Of a stretch of DNA of 16,893 bases, positions 6,304 through 14,357 are shown one piece after another. The DNA is from an uncultured bacterium. Lineage in GTDB: Bacteria; Bacillota; Clostridia; Oscillospirales; Oscillospiraceae. Location of the stretch: assembly GCA_949286295.1 (NCBI GenBank), contig CASECK010000026.1, positions 1-16,893 on the forward strand, in the 5' to 3' direction. Position 1 is the stretch's first letter; each line of letters starts with the position of its first letter. A model generated the notes under the pieces. The model was given only the letters and a program-made list of their open reading frames with translations, was not told where the DNA came from and ran no database searches. A program made the position numbers and the translations under genes.

Positions 6304-6332
6304 AACAGGCCCGGAGAAACTCCGGGCCTGTT
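6304..6332 (-). terminator. terminator of the cstA operon
   Basis: A perfect 13-bp stem (6304-6316 with 6320-6332, loop AAA) lies 15 bp past the cstA stop codon. On the minus strand only a short T-rich stretch follows. It also separates cstA from the promoter of the next gene. Confidence 0.8.
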
Positions 6333-6347
6333 GTATGCCAGCGCAAC

Positions 6348-8078
6348 TCAGGCGCTCTTTTTCTTGCCAAAGATGGTGATGCAGCCCTCCACGGCCAGCA
6401 CGATGGCCAGCACAAAGAGCATGGTGCCCAGCACCGCCTGGGCATAGGGACCCCAGTCGCCGGCCGCCACAGTGCCCGCGGCAATCTTGCCGGCCTGGGT
6501 GGTGACGGTCTGGAACAGAGAGGTCAGGGTGACAATCAGCATAAACAGCATGGGGATGTAGAACATCTTGTTGTTTTTGCCGATGTTGCCCAGCCAGGCG
6601 CACACGGTGAGCAGGGCCAGCGCGGCCAGCAGCTGGTTGGCGGCGCCGAACAGGGGCCAAATCTTGGAGTAGCCGGTCATGCCCAGGCCCACGCCCAGCA
6701 CCACGGTGATTACGGTGGCCACCACGGGGTTGCACAGCACGGCTTTGAAGCCGGTGGCGTCCTTGTAGGTCTGGCCGGGCTTGAGCCAGAACTCCTGGAA
6801 CATATACCGGGCCAGACGGGTGGCGGTGTCCAGGGAGGTCAGGCAGAACACGGACACGGTGAGCACCAGCAGAGAGCTGATGGTCCCCTGGGCCCCCTCC
6901 AGGCCGGGGATGGAGGCCACCATCCGGGAGATACCGGTGGCGAACACATTGGTGGGGGTGACAATCTCTCCCGAGGCGTACTCCGTCCAGATGAAGGACA
7001 CGGCGGCCAGGGAGATGAGGGCCAGCACACACTCGATGAGCATACCGCCGTACGCAATGGGCTTGGCGTCCCGCTCGTGGTCCAGCTGCTTGGCGGTGGT
7101 GCCGGACCCCACCAGGGAGTGGAAGCCGGAGATTGCGCCGCAGGCGATGGTGACAAACAGGGCGGGGAACACATAGCCCAGCGAGGTGCCGGTGGGGGCC
7201 AGCTCATCGTACCAGCCGGTGAAGGCGGGCATATCCATGTGGGCGGCGTCCGCGCCGGTCAGGCCGGCCCCGATGACGCCCACGGCCGCGATAATCATCA
7301 TGGCGTACAGCAGGAAGGAGGACAGATAGTCCCGGGGCTGCAGCAAAATCCACACCGGCGCCACCGAGGCGATAAGGATGTACACGCCGATAATCCACAT
7401 CCAGGCGGTGTTGGACAGATAGATGGGGTGCCAGTTCAGGCCGATGACCAGGCAGACCACGATGCCCACGCAGCCCAGGATGGTGGCCAGCAGCAGCGAG
7501 GCCCCCCGGCGGTACACGAAAAAGCCGAACAGGATGGCCATGACGATGAACAGCAGGGAGATTACCGCCACGGAGGCGTTGGTCTCGTTATGGGAGCCGT
7601 CGGCGTTGAAGCCCACGAAGGTGCTGGCCACGATGGAGGCGAAGGCGGCCACCACCAGCACCAAGGTCAGATAGGAGAACGTCAAAAACAGCTTCTTGGC
7701 CCGCTCGCCGATGTTCAGGGCGACCACCTCGCCCAGGGACTGGCCCTTGTGGCGGATGGAGGCGAACAGGGCGCCATAGTCATGGACCGCGCCGAAGAAG
7801 ATGCCGCCGATGAGCACCCACAGCACCACCGGCATCCACCCGAACACCGCGGCCTGGATGGGGCCGTTGATCGGGCCGGCGCCGGCGATGGAGGAAAAGT
7901 GATGGCCCATCAGTACGGGGGCCTTGGCGGGCACATAGTCCATGCCGTCCTCCAGCTCGTGGGCAGGGGTCGGACGGGAGTCGTCCACGCCCCACTGCTT
8001 GGCAAGCCATCCGCCGTAGAAAATGTATCCCGCGGCGAGGATGACAATGCCGACAATGACAACCAACATTGCATTCAT
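6348..8078 (-). CDS. cstA: Carbon starvation protein A (CstA) family transporter
   Basis: A 576-residue polytopic membrane protein. The N-terminus has YGGWLAKQWGVDD, then DYVPAKAPVLMGHHFSSIAGAGPINGP (written here in part as a family signature), VLWVLIGGIFFGAVHDY and IRHKGQSLGE, which are diagnostic of CstA/BtsT. FHSLVGSGTTAKQ and SLDTATRLARYMFQE mark the C-terminal half. Characterised relatives in enterobacteria import pyruvate or peptides; the substrate here is not known. It is shorter than the roughly 700-residue E. coli CstA and matches the compact Gram-positive form. ATG 8078 is preceded by AAAGGAGAGG lying inside the end of the upstream gene, five bases after whose stop cstA begins, so translation is probably coupled. 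Confidence 0.93.
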   Translation of the reverse strand: MNAMLVVIVGIVILAAGYIFYGGWLAKQWGVDDSRPTPAHELEDGMDYVPAKAPVLMGHHFSSIAGAGPINGPIQAAVFGWMPVVLWVLIGGIFFGAVHDYGALFASIRHKGQSLGEVVALNIGERAKKLFLTFSYLTLVLVVAAFASIVASTFVGFNADGSHNETNASVAVISLLFIVMAILFGFFVYRRGASLLLATILGCVGIVVCLVIGLNWHPIYLSNTAWMWIIGVYILIASVAPVWILLQPRDYLSSFLLYAMMIIAAVGVIGAGLTGADAAHMDMPAFTGWYDELAPTGTSLGYVFPALFVTIACGAISGFHSLVGSGTTAKQLDHERDAKPIAYGGMLIECVLALISLAAVSFIWTEYASGEIVTPTNVFATGISRMVASIPGLEGAQGTISSLLVLTVSVFCLTSLDTATRLARYMFQEFWLKPGQTYKDATGFKAVLCNPVVATVITVVLGVGLGMTGYSKIWPLFGAANQLLAALALLTVCAWLGNIGKNNKMFYIPMLFMLIVTLTSLFQTVTTQAGKIAAGTVAAGDWGPYAQAVLGTMLFVLAIVLAVEGCITIFGKKKSA

Positions 8079-8083
8079 TTCGT

Positions 8084-8614
8084 TTATCCCTCTCCTTTAC
8101 ACTCAGAAATGATGCGCCCCACCATCCGCTCCAGGTCCCTCACCAGGGGCCTGCCCGCGCGGTTGGCGGCGGCAACGCCTGTGGACAGGTCCACGGCGGC
8201 TATTCGAAACTCCATCCATCCATGGAGCGATAGCTTATAGTCCCGGCGCTTTTTCAGCTTTTTCAACTGCTCCAGCGCCCGGGGGGTGGCGCTGTCGTAC
8301 AGCACCACGGCGGTAAGATAGGTGGACATATGCTGGGCGTGGGGCCGCACCCGGGGCAGGCCGTCGGCCAGCACCCGGGCAAATATCTCCTCCACCCCGG
8401 CCTCGTCCAGCGTCCCCGCGTCCCAGAGGTAGAGATACTCGTGATTCTCCGCCGCCCACAGCTCCGCTTTTTTGAGCAGCACATACTGGCTGCCCCGGCA
8501 GTGGTAGGCGCACAGGGCCTTCAGCCCGGTTCCGTCCTCCACCTCCTCCACGTCGTAGTAGGAGGAATATATCGTTTTCAGCCGCCGCACGGCGGCCTGG
8601 CTCAGTTGGGACAC
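8084..8614 (-). CDS. hypothetical protein in an operon with cstA
   Basis: A 176-residue soluble protein that I do not recognise. It has no signal peptide or membrane helix. The C-terminal third is basic (LKKLKKRRDYKLS at about 118-130), after a central acidic segment (about 55-80). The start is GTG at 8614, with GGTGAGG upstream as a weak ribosome site; no nearby in-frame ATG competes. It ends five bases before cstA, and the cstA ribosome site lies in its last codons, so the two are co-transcribed. This suggests a cytoplasmic accessory or regulatory partner of the transporter, but that is context only. It is too large to be the small YbdD-type protein that follows cstA in enterobacteria. Confidence 0.8.
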   Translation of the reverse strand: MSQLSQAAVRRLKTIYSSYYDVEEVEDGTGLKALCAYHCRGSQYVLLKKAELWAAENHEYLYLWDAGTLDEAGVEEIFARVLADGLPRVRPHAQHMSTYLTAVVLYDSATPRALEQLKKLKKRRDYKLSLHGWMEFRIAAVDLSTGVAAANRAGRPLVRDLERMVGRIISECKGEG

Positions 8615-8681
8615 CGGAGTTCCTCACCTTCCCGCAATCTGAATATCACGCCGGAATTTCTTAACAAATTGTAAACTGTTA

Positions 8682-8713
8682 GGTATCATACCAGATTCCT
8701 GGCGTTTTTGCAA
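8682..8713 (-). promoter_or_regulatory. promoter of the hypothetical-cstA operon, with palindrome at -10
   Basis: Minus strand TTGCAA (8713-8708), 17-bp spacer, TATGAT (8690-8685) with an upstream TGG that makes it an extended -10. The -10 lies in an exact palindrome, GGTAT-C-ATACC (8682-8692), a possible operator. A second inverted pair, TAACA (8662-8666) and TGTTA (8677-8681), lies just downstream in the leader. Confidence 0.6.
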
Positions 8714-8804
8714 GATAATCCCTGTTGCAAGCATACAAAATAGCTGCCCCGCGCCGGAAAATTTTTGTCTGTTTTCCCCTTCCCCCCCTCCTTCTTTTCC
8801 CACA

Positions 8805-8833
8805 TTGACAACCTTTCGACGATACACTACAAT
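8805..8833 (+). promoter_or_regulatory. promoter of the LTA-synthase-like gene
   Basis: TTGACA (8805-8810), 17-bp spacer, TACAAT (8828-8833): a consensus -35 and near-consensus -10, about 35 bp before the start codon. Confidence 0.8.
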
Positions 8834-8868
8834 GTTAAGAACAACAGGTCCGGAAAGGAGGCGCGCTC

Positions 8869-10884
8869 TTGGAACATTCCGTCCGGCCACAGGCCCTCCC
8901 GCGGCTGTTCTCCCGCTGGCGGCAGCTGGCCCTCCCCTCGCTGTTTCTGCTGGGGGTCATCTACTATGAAGAGCTCTTTTTGAAACTGTTTTGCTTCCGC
9001 TCCCTGTCCGTTCAGGGCGCGGTGTTCACCTTTTTGCTGACCATTCCCCAGGCGGCCCTGCTGGGGCTGCTGTGCGGCGGGGTCTCCCCCCGGCGGGGTC
9101 GGGTGCTGCTGCCCGTCTGCACCGCCGTAATCTCCCTGTGGATTGGCTCCCAGGCGGTCTATTACCACCTGTTCAAAACCTTTCTCACCCTCTTCTCCCT
9201 GACCAAGATGGCCATGGTGGCCGGGGCCTTCGGCGATATGGCGGTGGGGGAGCTGCTGGTCAACTGGTTTCCCATCCTGATGATGGCGGCCCCGGTGGTC
9301 CTCTCCCTGCTGCTGCGAAACAAGCTCATCGGCCAGGCGCAGGCCAGCGGCCTGCGCCTGAAGTGGGCGGCCATGGCCGCCGCGGTTCAGCTGGGCGCCA
9401 TGGGCGTGCTGCTGCTGTGCGGGGGTGGGGTGCTCTCCCTGCGGTACATCTATTATCAGACCGCCACCCCGGAGCTGGAGGTCCAGAATTTCGGCGTGCT
9501 CACCCAGACCCAGTTAGAGCTGCGCCGGGTGTTCTTCGGCATCCAGCCCGCCGTCGGGGACGACGGGCCGGACGGCCCCGCCCTGCCTGTGGGCGGGGAC
9601 CTCTCCCTCCCGCCCCAGCCCGCCGGGGAGGAGGGGTACCACACCCTGCCCATCGATTTCGCCGCCCTGATGGAGGGAGAGACGGACAAAAACCTGCTGC
9701 TGGCCCACCAGTGGTTTTCCCAGCGCGACCCCACCCCGGAAAACCGCTGGACCGGCTATTTTAAGGGCAAAAATCTCATCTGGATTGTGGCCGAGGGCTT
9801 CTCCACCCTGGCCATGGACCCCCAGCGGACCCCCACCCTGTGGCAGCTGTCCCACGAGGGCTTTGTCTTTGAAAACTTCTACACCCCGCTCTGGGGGGTG
9901 TCCACCTCTGACGGAGAGTACGTGACCACCACCGGCTTAATTCCCAAATCCGGCGTGTGGAGCTACTCCCTGTCCGCGGAAAACGAGATGCCCTTCGCCC
10001 TGGGCCGCCAGTTCCGGAAGGAGGGCTACCGCACTATGGCCTTCCACGACTATCTGTACAACTACTACGACCGGGACAAGTCCCACCCCAACATGGGCTA
10101 CGAGTATTACGCCCTGGGGCAGGGGCTGGAGCTGGAGCAGGTCTGGCCCCCCTCCGACCTGGAGATGATGGAGCAGATTGTGCCCATGTTCGCCAGCGAG
10201 GAGCAGTTCATGGTCTACTGCCTGACGGTCAGCGGCCACCTGAACTATACGCTGGAGGAGAACGCCATGTCCGCCCGGCACTGGGACGCGGTGAAGGACC
10301 TGCCCTACTCCGAGCCGGTAAAGTGCTACCTGGCCTGTCAGATGGAGCTGGAGCTGGCGGTGCGGAATCTGGTCGAACAGCTGGAGGCGGCGGGAAAGTT
10401 AGAGGACACGGTCATCGTCCTGTCCGCCGACCACTACCCCTACGGCCTCACCGACGAGGAGTACAGCGAACTTCTGGGCCACCCGGTGGACCCGGTGTTC
10501 GAACTCTATGAGAACACCCTTATCCTCTGGAACAGCGCCATGGAGGCCTCCCCTGTCACGGTGGAGAAGTACTGCTCCAGCCTGGATGTGATGCCCACCC
10601 TGTCCAACCTCTTCGGCCTGGAGTACGACTCCCGGCTGATTATGGGCTCGGACATTCTGTCCGGCGACCCGCCCCTGGTCATCTTCGCCAATTACAGCTT
10701 TATCAACGACGTGGGCTACTACAACTCCGCCCTGGACCTGTTCACCCGCTGGGACGGGCGGGAGCCGGACCCGGAGCAGGTGGCCAGCATGGTGGACGAG
10801 GTCCAAAACCGGGTGGCCTACTCCGCCGTGATTTTAGACTACGACTACTACCGCATCGCCTTAGATGCCCTGTCCCGGGAATAG
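8869..10884 (+). CDS. LTA synthase / alkaline-phosphatase-superfamily membrane enzyme
   Basis: A 671-residue protein with about five N-terminal membrane helices (up to about residue 195), a linker, and a large extracellular sulfatase-type domain from about 300. LtaS-like active-site positions are visible: E309 in IVAEGFS, T346 in VSTSDGE (the expected nucleophile), H457 in VSGHLNY, and D521-H522 in LSADHYPYG. Known relatives polymerise glycerol phosphate onto a lipid anchor (LtaS) or modify glycans with phosphoglycerol or phosphoethanolamine; the substrate here is not determined. The start is TTG 8869, fixed by a perfect AAAGGAGG seven bases upstream. The gene is single, divergent from the cstA operon, with its own promoter and terminator. 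The tail after about 600 is longer than I would expect in a minimal LtaS. Confidence 0.85.
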   Translation: MEHSVRPQALPRLFSRWRQLALPSLFLLGVIYYEELFLKLFCFRSLSVQGAVFTFLLTIPQAALLGLLCGGVSPRRGRVLLPVCTAVISLWIGSQAVYYHLFKTFLTLFSLTKMAMVAGAFGDMAVGELLVNWFPILMMAAPVVLSLLLRNKLIGQAQASGLRLKWAAMAAAVQLGAMGVLLLCGGGVLSLRYIYYQTATPELEVQNFGVLTQTQLELRRVFFGIQPAVGDDGPDGPALPVGGDLSLPPQPAGEEGYHTLPIDFAALMEGETDKNLLLAHQWFSQRDPTPENRWTGYFKGKNLIWIVAEGFSTLAMDPQRTPTLWQLSHEGFVFENFYTPLWGVSTSDGEYVTTTGLIPKSGVWSYSLSAENEMPFALGRQFRKEGYRTMAFHDYLYNYYDRDKSHPNMGYEYYALGQGLELEQVWPPSDLEMMEQIVPMFASEEQFMVYCLTVSGHLNYTLEENAMSARHWDAVKDLPYSEPVKCYLACQMELELAVRNLVEQLEAAGKLEDTVIVLSADHYPYGLTDEEYSELLGHPVDPVFELYENTLILWNSAMEASPVTVEKYCSSLDVMPTLSNLFGLEYDSRLIMGSDILSGDPPLVIFANYSFINDVGYYNSALDLFTRWDGREPDPEQVASMVDEVQNRVAYSAVILDYDYYRIALDALSRE

Positions 10885-10941
10885 GGACCCCGGGGCGGGG
10901 CGGGGCGCGGCGGAGCGCTCCCGTCCCGCCCCCATAACGCG

Positions 10942-10978
10942 CCGCAAGGCCCGCCGTCATAGACGGCGGGCCTTGCGG
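10942..10978 (+). terminator. terminator of the LTA-synthase-like gene
   Basis: A perfect 17-bp stem (10942-10958 with 10962-10978, loop ATA) about 58 bp after the stop codon. Only the T-poor TGTTGT follows, so termination may be partial. Confidence 0.75.
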
Positions 10979-11161
10979 TGTTGTAAAGAGAGGGAAGGAA
11001 ATAGGAAGAAATCTGAATGCGTATCTCAAACCGCGCTGCCGCGGGAGCTTTTGTCCTTCGCTTTATCTGGCTTTATCCTATCACGTTCCGGCGGTCCAAT
11101 CTTCACCAAATCTGGAACTTTCCGTGAACATACTGTGAACGCTCCCGGGCCCCCGGTCCGG
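10979..11161. other. intergenic stretch without a recognised gene
   Basis: No supported reading frame or RNA. Two short tandem direct repeats are present: GCTTTATC twice with a 10-bp period near 11060-11080, and GTGAAC twice with an 11-bp period near 11122-11140. The second resembles spacing used by response regulators, but no start codon lies correctly downstream. Confidence 0.4.
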
Positions 11162-11317
11162 TCACATATCGTGGCCCTCCCGCTTCATCCGCAGCTCCTT
11201 GTCCCCGGCCATGGGGTCCTGGGCGTTGGCCTGCGGGTCGGTGCGGTTTTGTCCGGCAATGGGGGCGCTGCCGCGCAGGTCCCGTCCCTGCCGTTTGTCC
11301 TGCTTGGATTTGTTCAT
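11162..11317 (-). CDS. small hydrophilic protein, 51 residues
   Basis: ATG 11317 to TGA 11162, preceded by AAAAAGGAGG about nine bases upstream, one of the best ribosome sites in the window. The product starts MNKSKQDKRQGRDLRG and ends MKREGHDM. It is rich in K, R, D, Q and G, has a net charge of about +3, and has no hydrophobic segment, cysteine or signal. I do not recognise it. Size and composition resemble minor small acid-soluble spore proteins (the ending recalls SspP), but this is weak. It lies behind the potD terminator; I see no convincing sigma-A promoter in the 50 bp between, so it may use an alternative sigma factor or read-through. The ribosome site and clean frame make it more likely real than not. 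Confidence 0.6.
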   Translation of the reverse strand: MNKSKQDKRQGRDLRGSAPIAGQNRTDPQANAQDPMAGDKELRMKREGHDM

Positions 11318-11369
11318 GCCAATCGGCCTCCTTTTTCAGTGGGATGCCCTTAGTCTCCCCCGTTGAAGG

Positions 11370-11409
11370 AAAAAAATCCTCACACAGCACGCTGTGTGAG
11401 GATTTTTTT
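11370..11409 (-). terminator. terminator of the potABCD operon
   Basis: A perfect 19-bp stem (11370-11388 with 11391-11409, loop AC) with seven A/T pairs at its base giving a T7 run on the minus strand. It abuts the potD stop codon. Confidence 0.9.
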
Positions 11410-12542
11410 CAAATTCCCAGCTGGACCCACAGGTCGTTATAGAGCGCCAGGGTCTCGGCGGGCAGGTTCTCGTACATCGTGCACCGCTCCAGCACCTCGG
11501 GGGGGGCGGCCATAATCTCATACAGCTCCATGTCCAGCGGCTCGCCGTACTGCTCCTCGTACCACTGGGGGTACATCTCCAGGGCCTCGGCGTTGGGGGA
11601 GGCGTACCAGATATAGTCCATGTTGGCCAGGTTGGAGTCGGTGGAGGCGATGAAGTTGATCCACTCGTGGGCCTCCTCCACGTTCTTGGCGTCCTTCAGG
11701 ATGCACATGGCGTCCACAAACCAGTTGGAGCCCTCCTCGGGGATGACGAAGGCCAGGTCGGGGTTGACCTCATACATGGTGAGGTAGTCGCCGGCGTAAT
11801 AGGTGGCGATGGCCAGGTTGCCCCCCTGCATGGTGGAGAACACCTCGTCCATGCCCTGCCCGGCGTAGATGCCCTTGGCCTTGGCGTCGGCCAGCAGCTG
11901 ATAGGCCTGGCGAATCTGGGTCTCGTCGGTGGTGTTCACGTCATAGCCCAGATAGTACAGGGCCATGGCAAAGGCGTCCCGGGAGTTGTCGATGAGCAGG
12001 ATGTTGTCCACATACTTCTCGGAGAACATGACCTCCCAGCTGGTGATGGGCTCGTCCACCATGGCGGTGTTGTAGATGATGCCGAAGGTGCCCCAGGTGT
12101 AGGGGACGGTATACTCGTTGTTGGGGTCGAAAGAAAGTCCCTTGTACTGCCCGTCAATCTTCTCATAGTTGGGAATCAGGCTGTAATCCAGTTTCTGAAG
12201 CCGGTCCTCCGCAATCAGCCGGGCAATCATATAGTCAGAGGGGACGATGACGTCATAGTTGGTTCCGCCCAGCTCCAGCTTGGAGTAGAGCTCCTCGTTG
12301 CTGGGGGCGATGTCGTAGTTGACCGTGATGCCGGTCTCCGCCTCGAATTTCTCAATCAGGCTCTCGTCGATATACTCCCCCCAGCTGCACACATTGACCT
12401 GCCGGGTCTTGCCGGGGTCAGCCGTGCCGCTGCCGCCCGTCCCCGCGCTCCCGGTGGAAGCGGAGCCATCCATGGCGCATCCGGACAGGAGCAGGCCCGC
12501 CGCCATGGCGCAGGCGGCAGTCAAGGCAGTGATTTTTTTCAA
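11409..12542 (-). CDS. potD: Spermidine/putrescine-binding lipoprotein
   Basis: A 377-residue extracellular solute-binding protein of the PotD type. The N-terminus MKKITALTAACAMAAGLLLSGC is a lipoprotein signal with lipobox LSGC and C22 as the lipidated residue (written here only to name the motif). The mature protein opens with a Ser/Gly/Thr-rich linker, then VCSWGEYIDESLIEKFE and TGITVNYD, typical of polyamine binders. The start is TTG 12542, fixed by TGGAGG nine bases upstream; the nearby ATG is in another frame and stops at once, and a GTG start at 12602 would put 20 hydrophilic residues before the signal. It is the last gene of the operon, 70 nt after potC. Spermidine versus putrescine preference cannot be told by eye. 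Confidence 0.92.
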   Translation of the reverse strand: MKKITALTAACAMAAGLLLSGCAMDGSASTGSAGTGGSGTADPGKTRQVNVCSWGEYIDESLIEKFEAETGITVNYDIAPSNEELYSKLELGGTNYDVIVPSDYMIARLIAEDRLQKLDYSLIPNYEKIDGQYKGLSFDPNNEYTVPYTWGTFGIIYNTAMVDEPITSWEVMFSEKYVDNILLIDNSRDAFAMALYYLGYDVNTTDETQIRQAYQLLADAKAKGIYAGQGMDEVFSTMQGGNLAIATYYAGDYLTMYEVNPDLAFVIPEEGSNWFVDAMCILKDAKNVEEAHEWINFIASTDSNLANMDYIWYASPNAEALEMYPQWYEEQYGEPLDMELYEIMAAPPEVLERCTMYENLPAETLALYNDLWVQLGI

Positions 12543-12612
12543 TTGATCATTCCTCCAGTTCGTTTGATTTTTATCTCCAGGCCTGTCAGGCCGTGAGAAC
12601 ACAGCACCGGAC

Positions 12613-13476
12613 TTACCGGCGGACCAGGGCCGACCCCCGGCGCTTCTCCAGCCGGGCCTCCCGGATGTTGATGACCAGCAGCAGCACCAGCACCACGCCG
12701 AACAGCAGGGTGGACACGGCGTTGAGCTCGGGGCTCACCTTCCGGCGGACCATGCCGTAAATTTCGATGGCCAGGGTGGAGGCGTTGCCGGCGGTGAAGT
12801 AGGAGATGACAAAGACGTCCACGCTCATGGTGAAGGCAATCAGGGCGCCGGAGACGATGCCCGGCTTAATCTCGGGCACCACCACCTTCCAGAAGGCCCC
12901 CATCCAGGTGCAGCCCAGGTCCTGGGCCGCGTCAATCAGACTGCCGTCCATCTGCCGCAGCTTGGGCAGGACGTTCAAAATCACATAGGGGATGTCAAAG
13001 CAGATGTGGGCCAGCAGCAGGGTGACAAAGCCCATCTCCAGCCGGGGCAGGGTGCGGCGGAAATTGACCTCTAAAAAGCCCACAAAGTCGTTCCATCCGG
13101 CGATGGCCGCCACAAAGAAGATGCACAGCGCCACACCGGTGACGATGTCGGCGTTCATGATGGGGATGTTGTTCACCGACAGGATGGGGTCCCGCCAGCG
13201 CTTCTTCATCCCGTACAGCCCCACCGAGGTAAAGGTGCCCACCACGGTGGAGATGGCGGTGGCCAGCACCGACACCAGCAGGGTGTTGTACACCGCCTGC
13301 ATGATGCGCCGGTCCTGGAACAGCTCCTGATACCAGCGCAGGGAGAAGCCCTGCCACACCGCGTTGCTGTTGGCCTCGTTGAAGGAGAAGACCACCAGCA
13401 GCAAAATGGGGGCGTACAGGAACAGGAAAATCAGGCCCATAAACAGGCGGCTGCCCACGCGGCTGCTCTTTTTCAT
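12613..13476 (-). CDS. potC: Spermidine/putrescine ABC transporter permease PotC
   Basis: A 287-residue permease with about six membrane helices. The ABC-interaction loop carries IDAAQDLG (181-188) followed by GAFWKVVVPEIKPGI, the EAA motif of binding-protein-dependent permeases. MKKSSR at 13476 is the likely start: it overlaps the potB stop in an ATGA junction, and a longer start at 13524 would run deep into potB. The partner permease is potB, and the two form the membrane channel over PotA. Confidence 0.92.
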   Translation of the reverse strand: MKKSSRVGSRLFMGLIFLFLYAPILLLVVFSFNEANSNAVWQGFSLRWYQELFQDRRIMQAVYNTLLVSVLATAISTVVGTFTSVGLYGMKKRWRDPILSVNNIPIMNADIVTGVALCIFFVAAIAGWNDFVGFLEVNFRRTLPRLEMGFVTLLLAHICFDIPYVILNVLPKLRQMDGSLIDAAQDLGCTWMGAFWKVVVPEIKPGIVSGALIAFTMSVDVFVISYFTAGNASTLAIEIYGMVRRKVSPELNAVSTLLFGVVLVLLLVINIREARLEKRRGSALVRR

Positions 13477-14357
13477 AGAATCACCGCCTGTTCCTCGCCC
13501 TCGCCAAAGCGATTCATCACCCACATACAGGCCACCACCACAATCATCATCACCAGGGCGATGGCGCTGCCCAGGTTGGGGTTGTAGGCCCCGCCAACAA
13601 ACTGATTTTCAATCAAATTGCCCAGCAGCATCTGGGTGTTGCCCCCCATCATCCGGGAGATGGCGAAGGTGGACACCGAGGGGACGAACACCATGGTGAT
13701 GCTGGAGAGCACCCCGGGCAGGGACAGGGGCAGAATGACCCTCCGGAACACCCGGGCGGAGTTGGCCCCCAGGTCCCGGGCGGCCTCCAGCAGGGAGTGG
13801 TCCAGCTTAATCAGCACCGAGTACACGGGCAGCACCATAAAGGGCAGATAGTTGTACACCATGCCCAGCACCACCGCCCCCTGGGTGCGAATCATGCGGA
13901 AGCGCTCGATTTCCGTGCCAAACAGGCCGTTAATCAGGTCAAACAGGCCGATGAAGTCAAAAAACTGGTTGAGCAGGCCGTTGTTCTCCAAAATGGCCAT
14001 CCAGGAGTAGGTCCGCAGCAGGAAGTTGACCCACATGGGCAGCATGATGAGCACCATGGCCACCCGCTGAAAGCCGGGGCCCTCCTTTGCCATCACATAG
14101 GCCAGGGGGTACCCGATGAGCAGGCACACCACCGTGGCCACCAGGGCCAGGCGGAACGAGCGCAGAAAAATCACCGCGTAGGCGCCCATGCGGGTAAAAT
14201 TCTCCAGGGTGAAGCCGCCGGCGGCGGCGCCGGTCACCTGGGAGTCGATGGCCGAGGTGGTAAAGGCGTACGCCACCACCATCAGGATGGGAATGACCAC
14301 AACCAGGGCCATCCACAGCACATAGGGGGCGGCCAGCCAGGACAGCCTACTCTTCAT
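13473..14357 (-). CDS. potB: Spermidine/putrescine ABC transporter permease PotB
   Basis: A 294-residue permease with about six membrane helices and the EAA loop LEAARDLGANS (190-200) followed by RVILPLSLPGV. ATG 14357 has AGGAGG about six bases upstream, inside the end of potA, and the two genes overlap by 11 nt. The 3' end overlaps potC by 4 nt. Longer in-frame starts would encode a charged tail read from within potA and are not supported by a ribosome site. Confidence 0.92.
   Translation of the reverse strand: MKSRLSWLAAPYVLWMALVVVIPILMVVAYAFTTSAIDSQVTGAAAGGFTLENFTRMGAYAVIFLRSFRLALVATVVCLLIGYPLAYVMAKEGPGFQRVAMVLIMLPMWVNFLLRTYSWMAILENNGLLNQFFDFIGLFDLINGLFGTEIERFRMIRTQGAVVLGMVYNYLPFMVLPVYSVLIKLDHSLLEAARDLGANSARVFRRVILPLSLPGVLSSITMVFVPSVSTFAISRMMGGNTQMLLGNLIENQFVGGAYNPNLGSAIALVMMIVVVACMWVMNRFGEGEEQAVIL

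Noticed and set aside
6147..8240. 697-residue open frame on the plus strand opposite cstA
   Set aside because: It is rich in G, H, Q and E with no domain pattern and no ribosome site. It mirrors the well-supported cstA frame and arises from third-position GC bias. The same applies to long plus-strand frames at 574-1497, 11667-12596, 14473-15693 and 15684-16802, and minus-strand frames at 2901-3908 and 3922-5142.
11120..11142. PhoP-box-like tandem repeat (TTCACA-N5-TTCACG on the minus strand)
   Set aside because: Spacing fits, but no gene starts correctly downstream on either strand; two 6-bp repeats can occur by chance.
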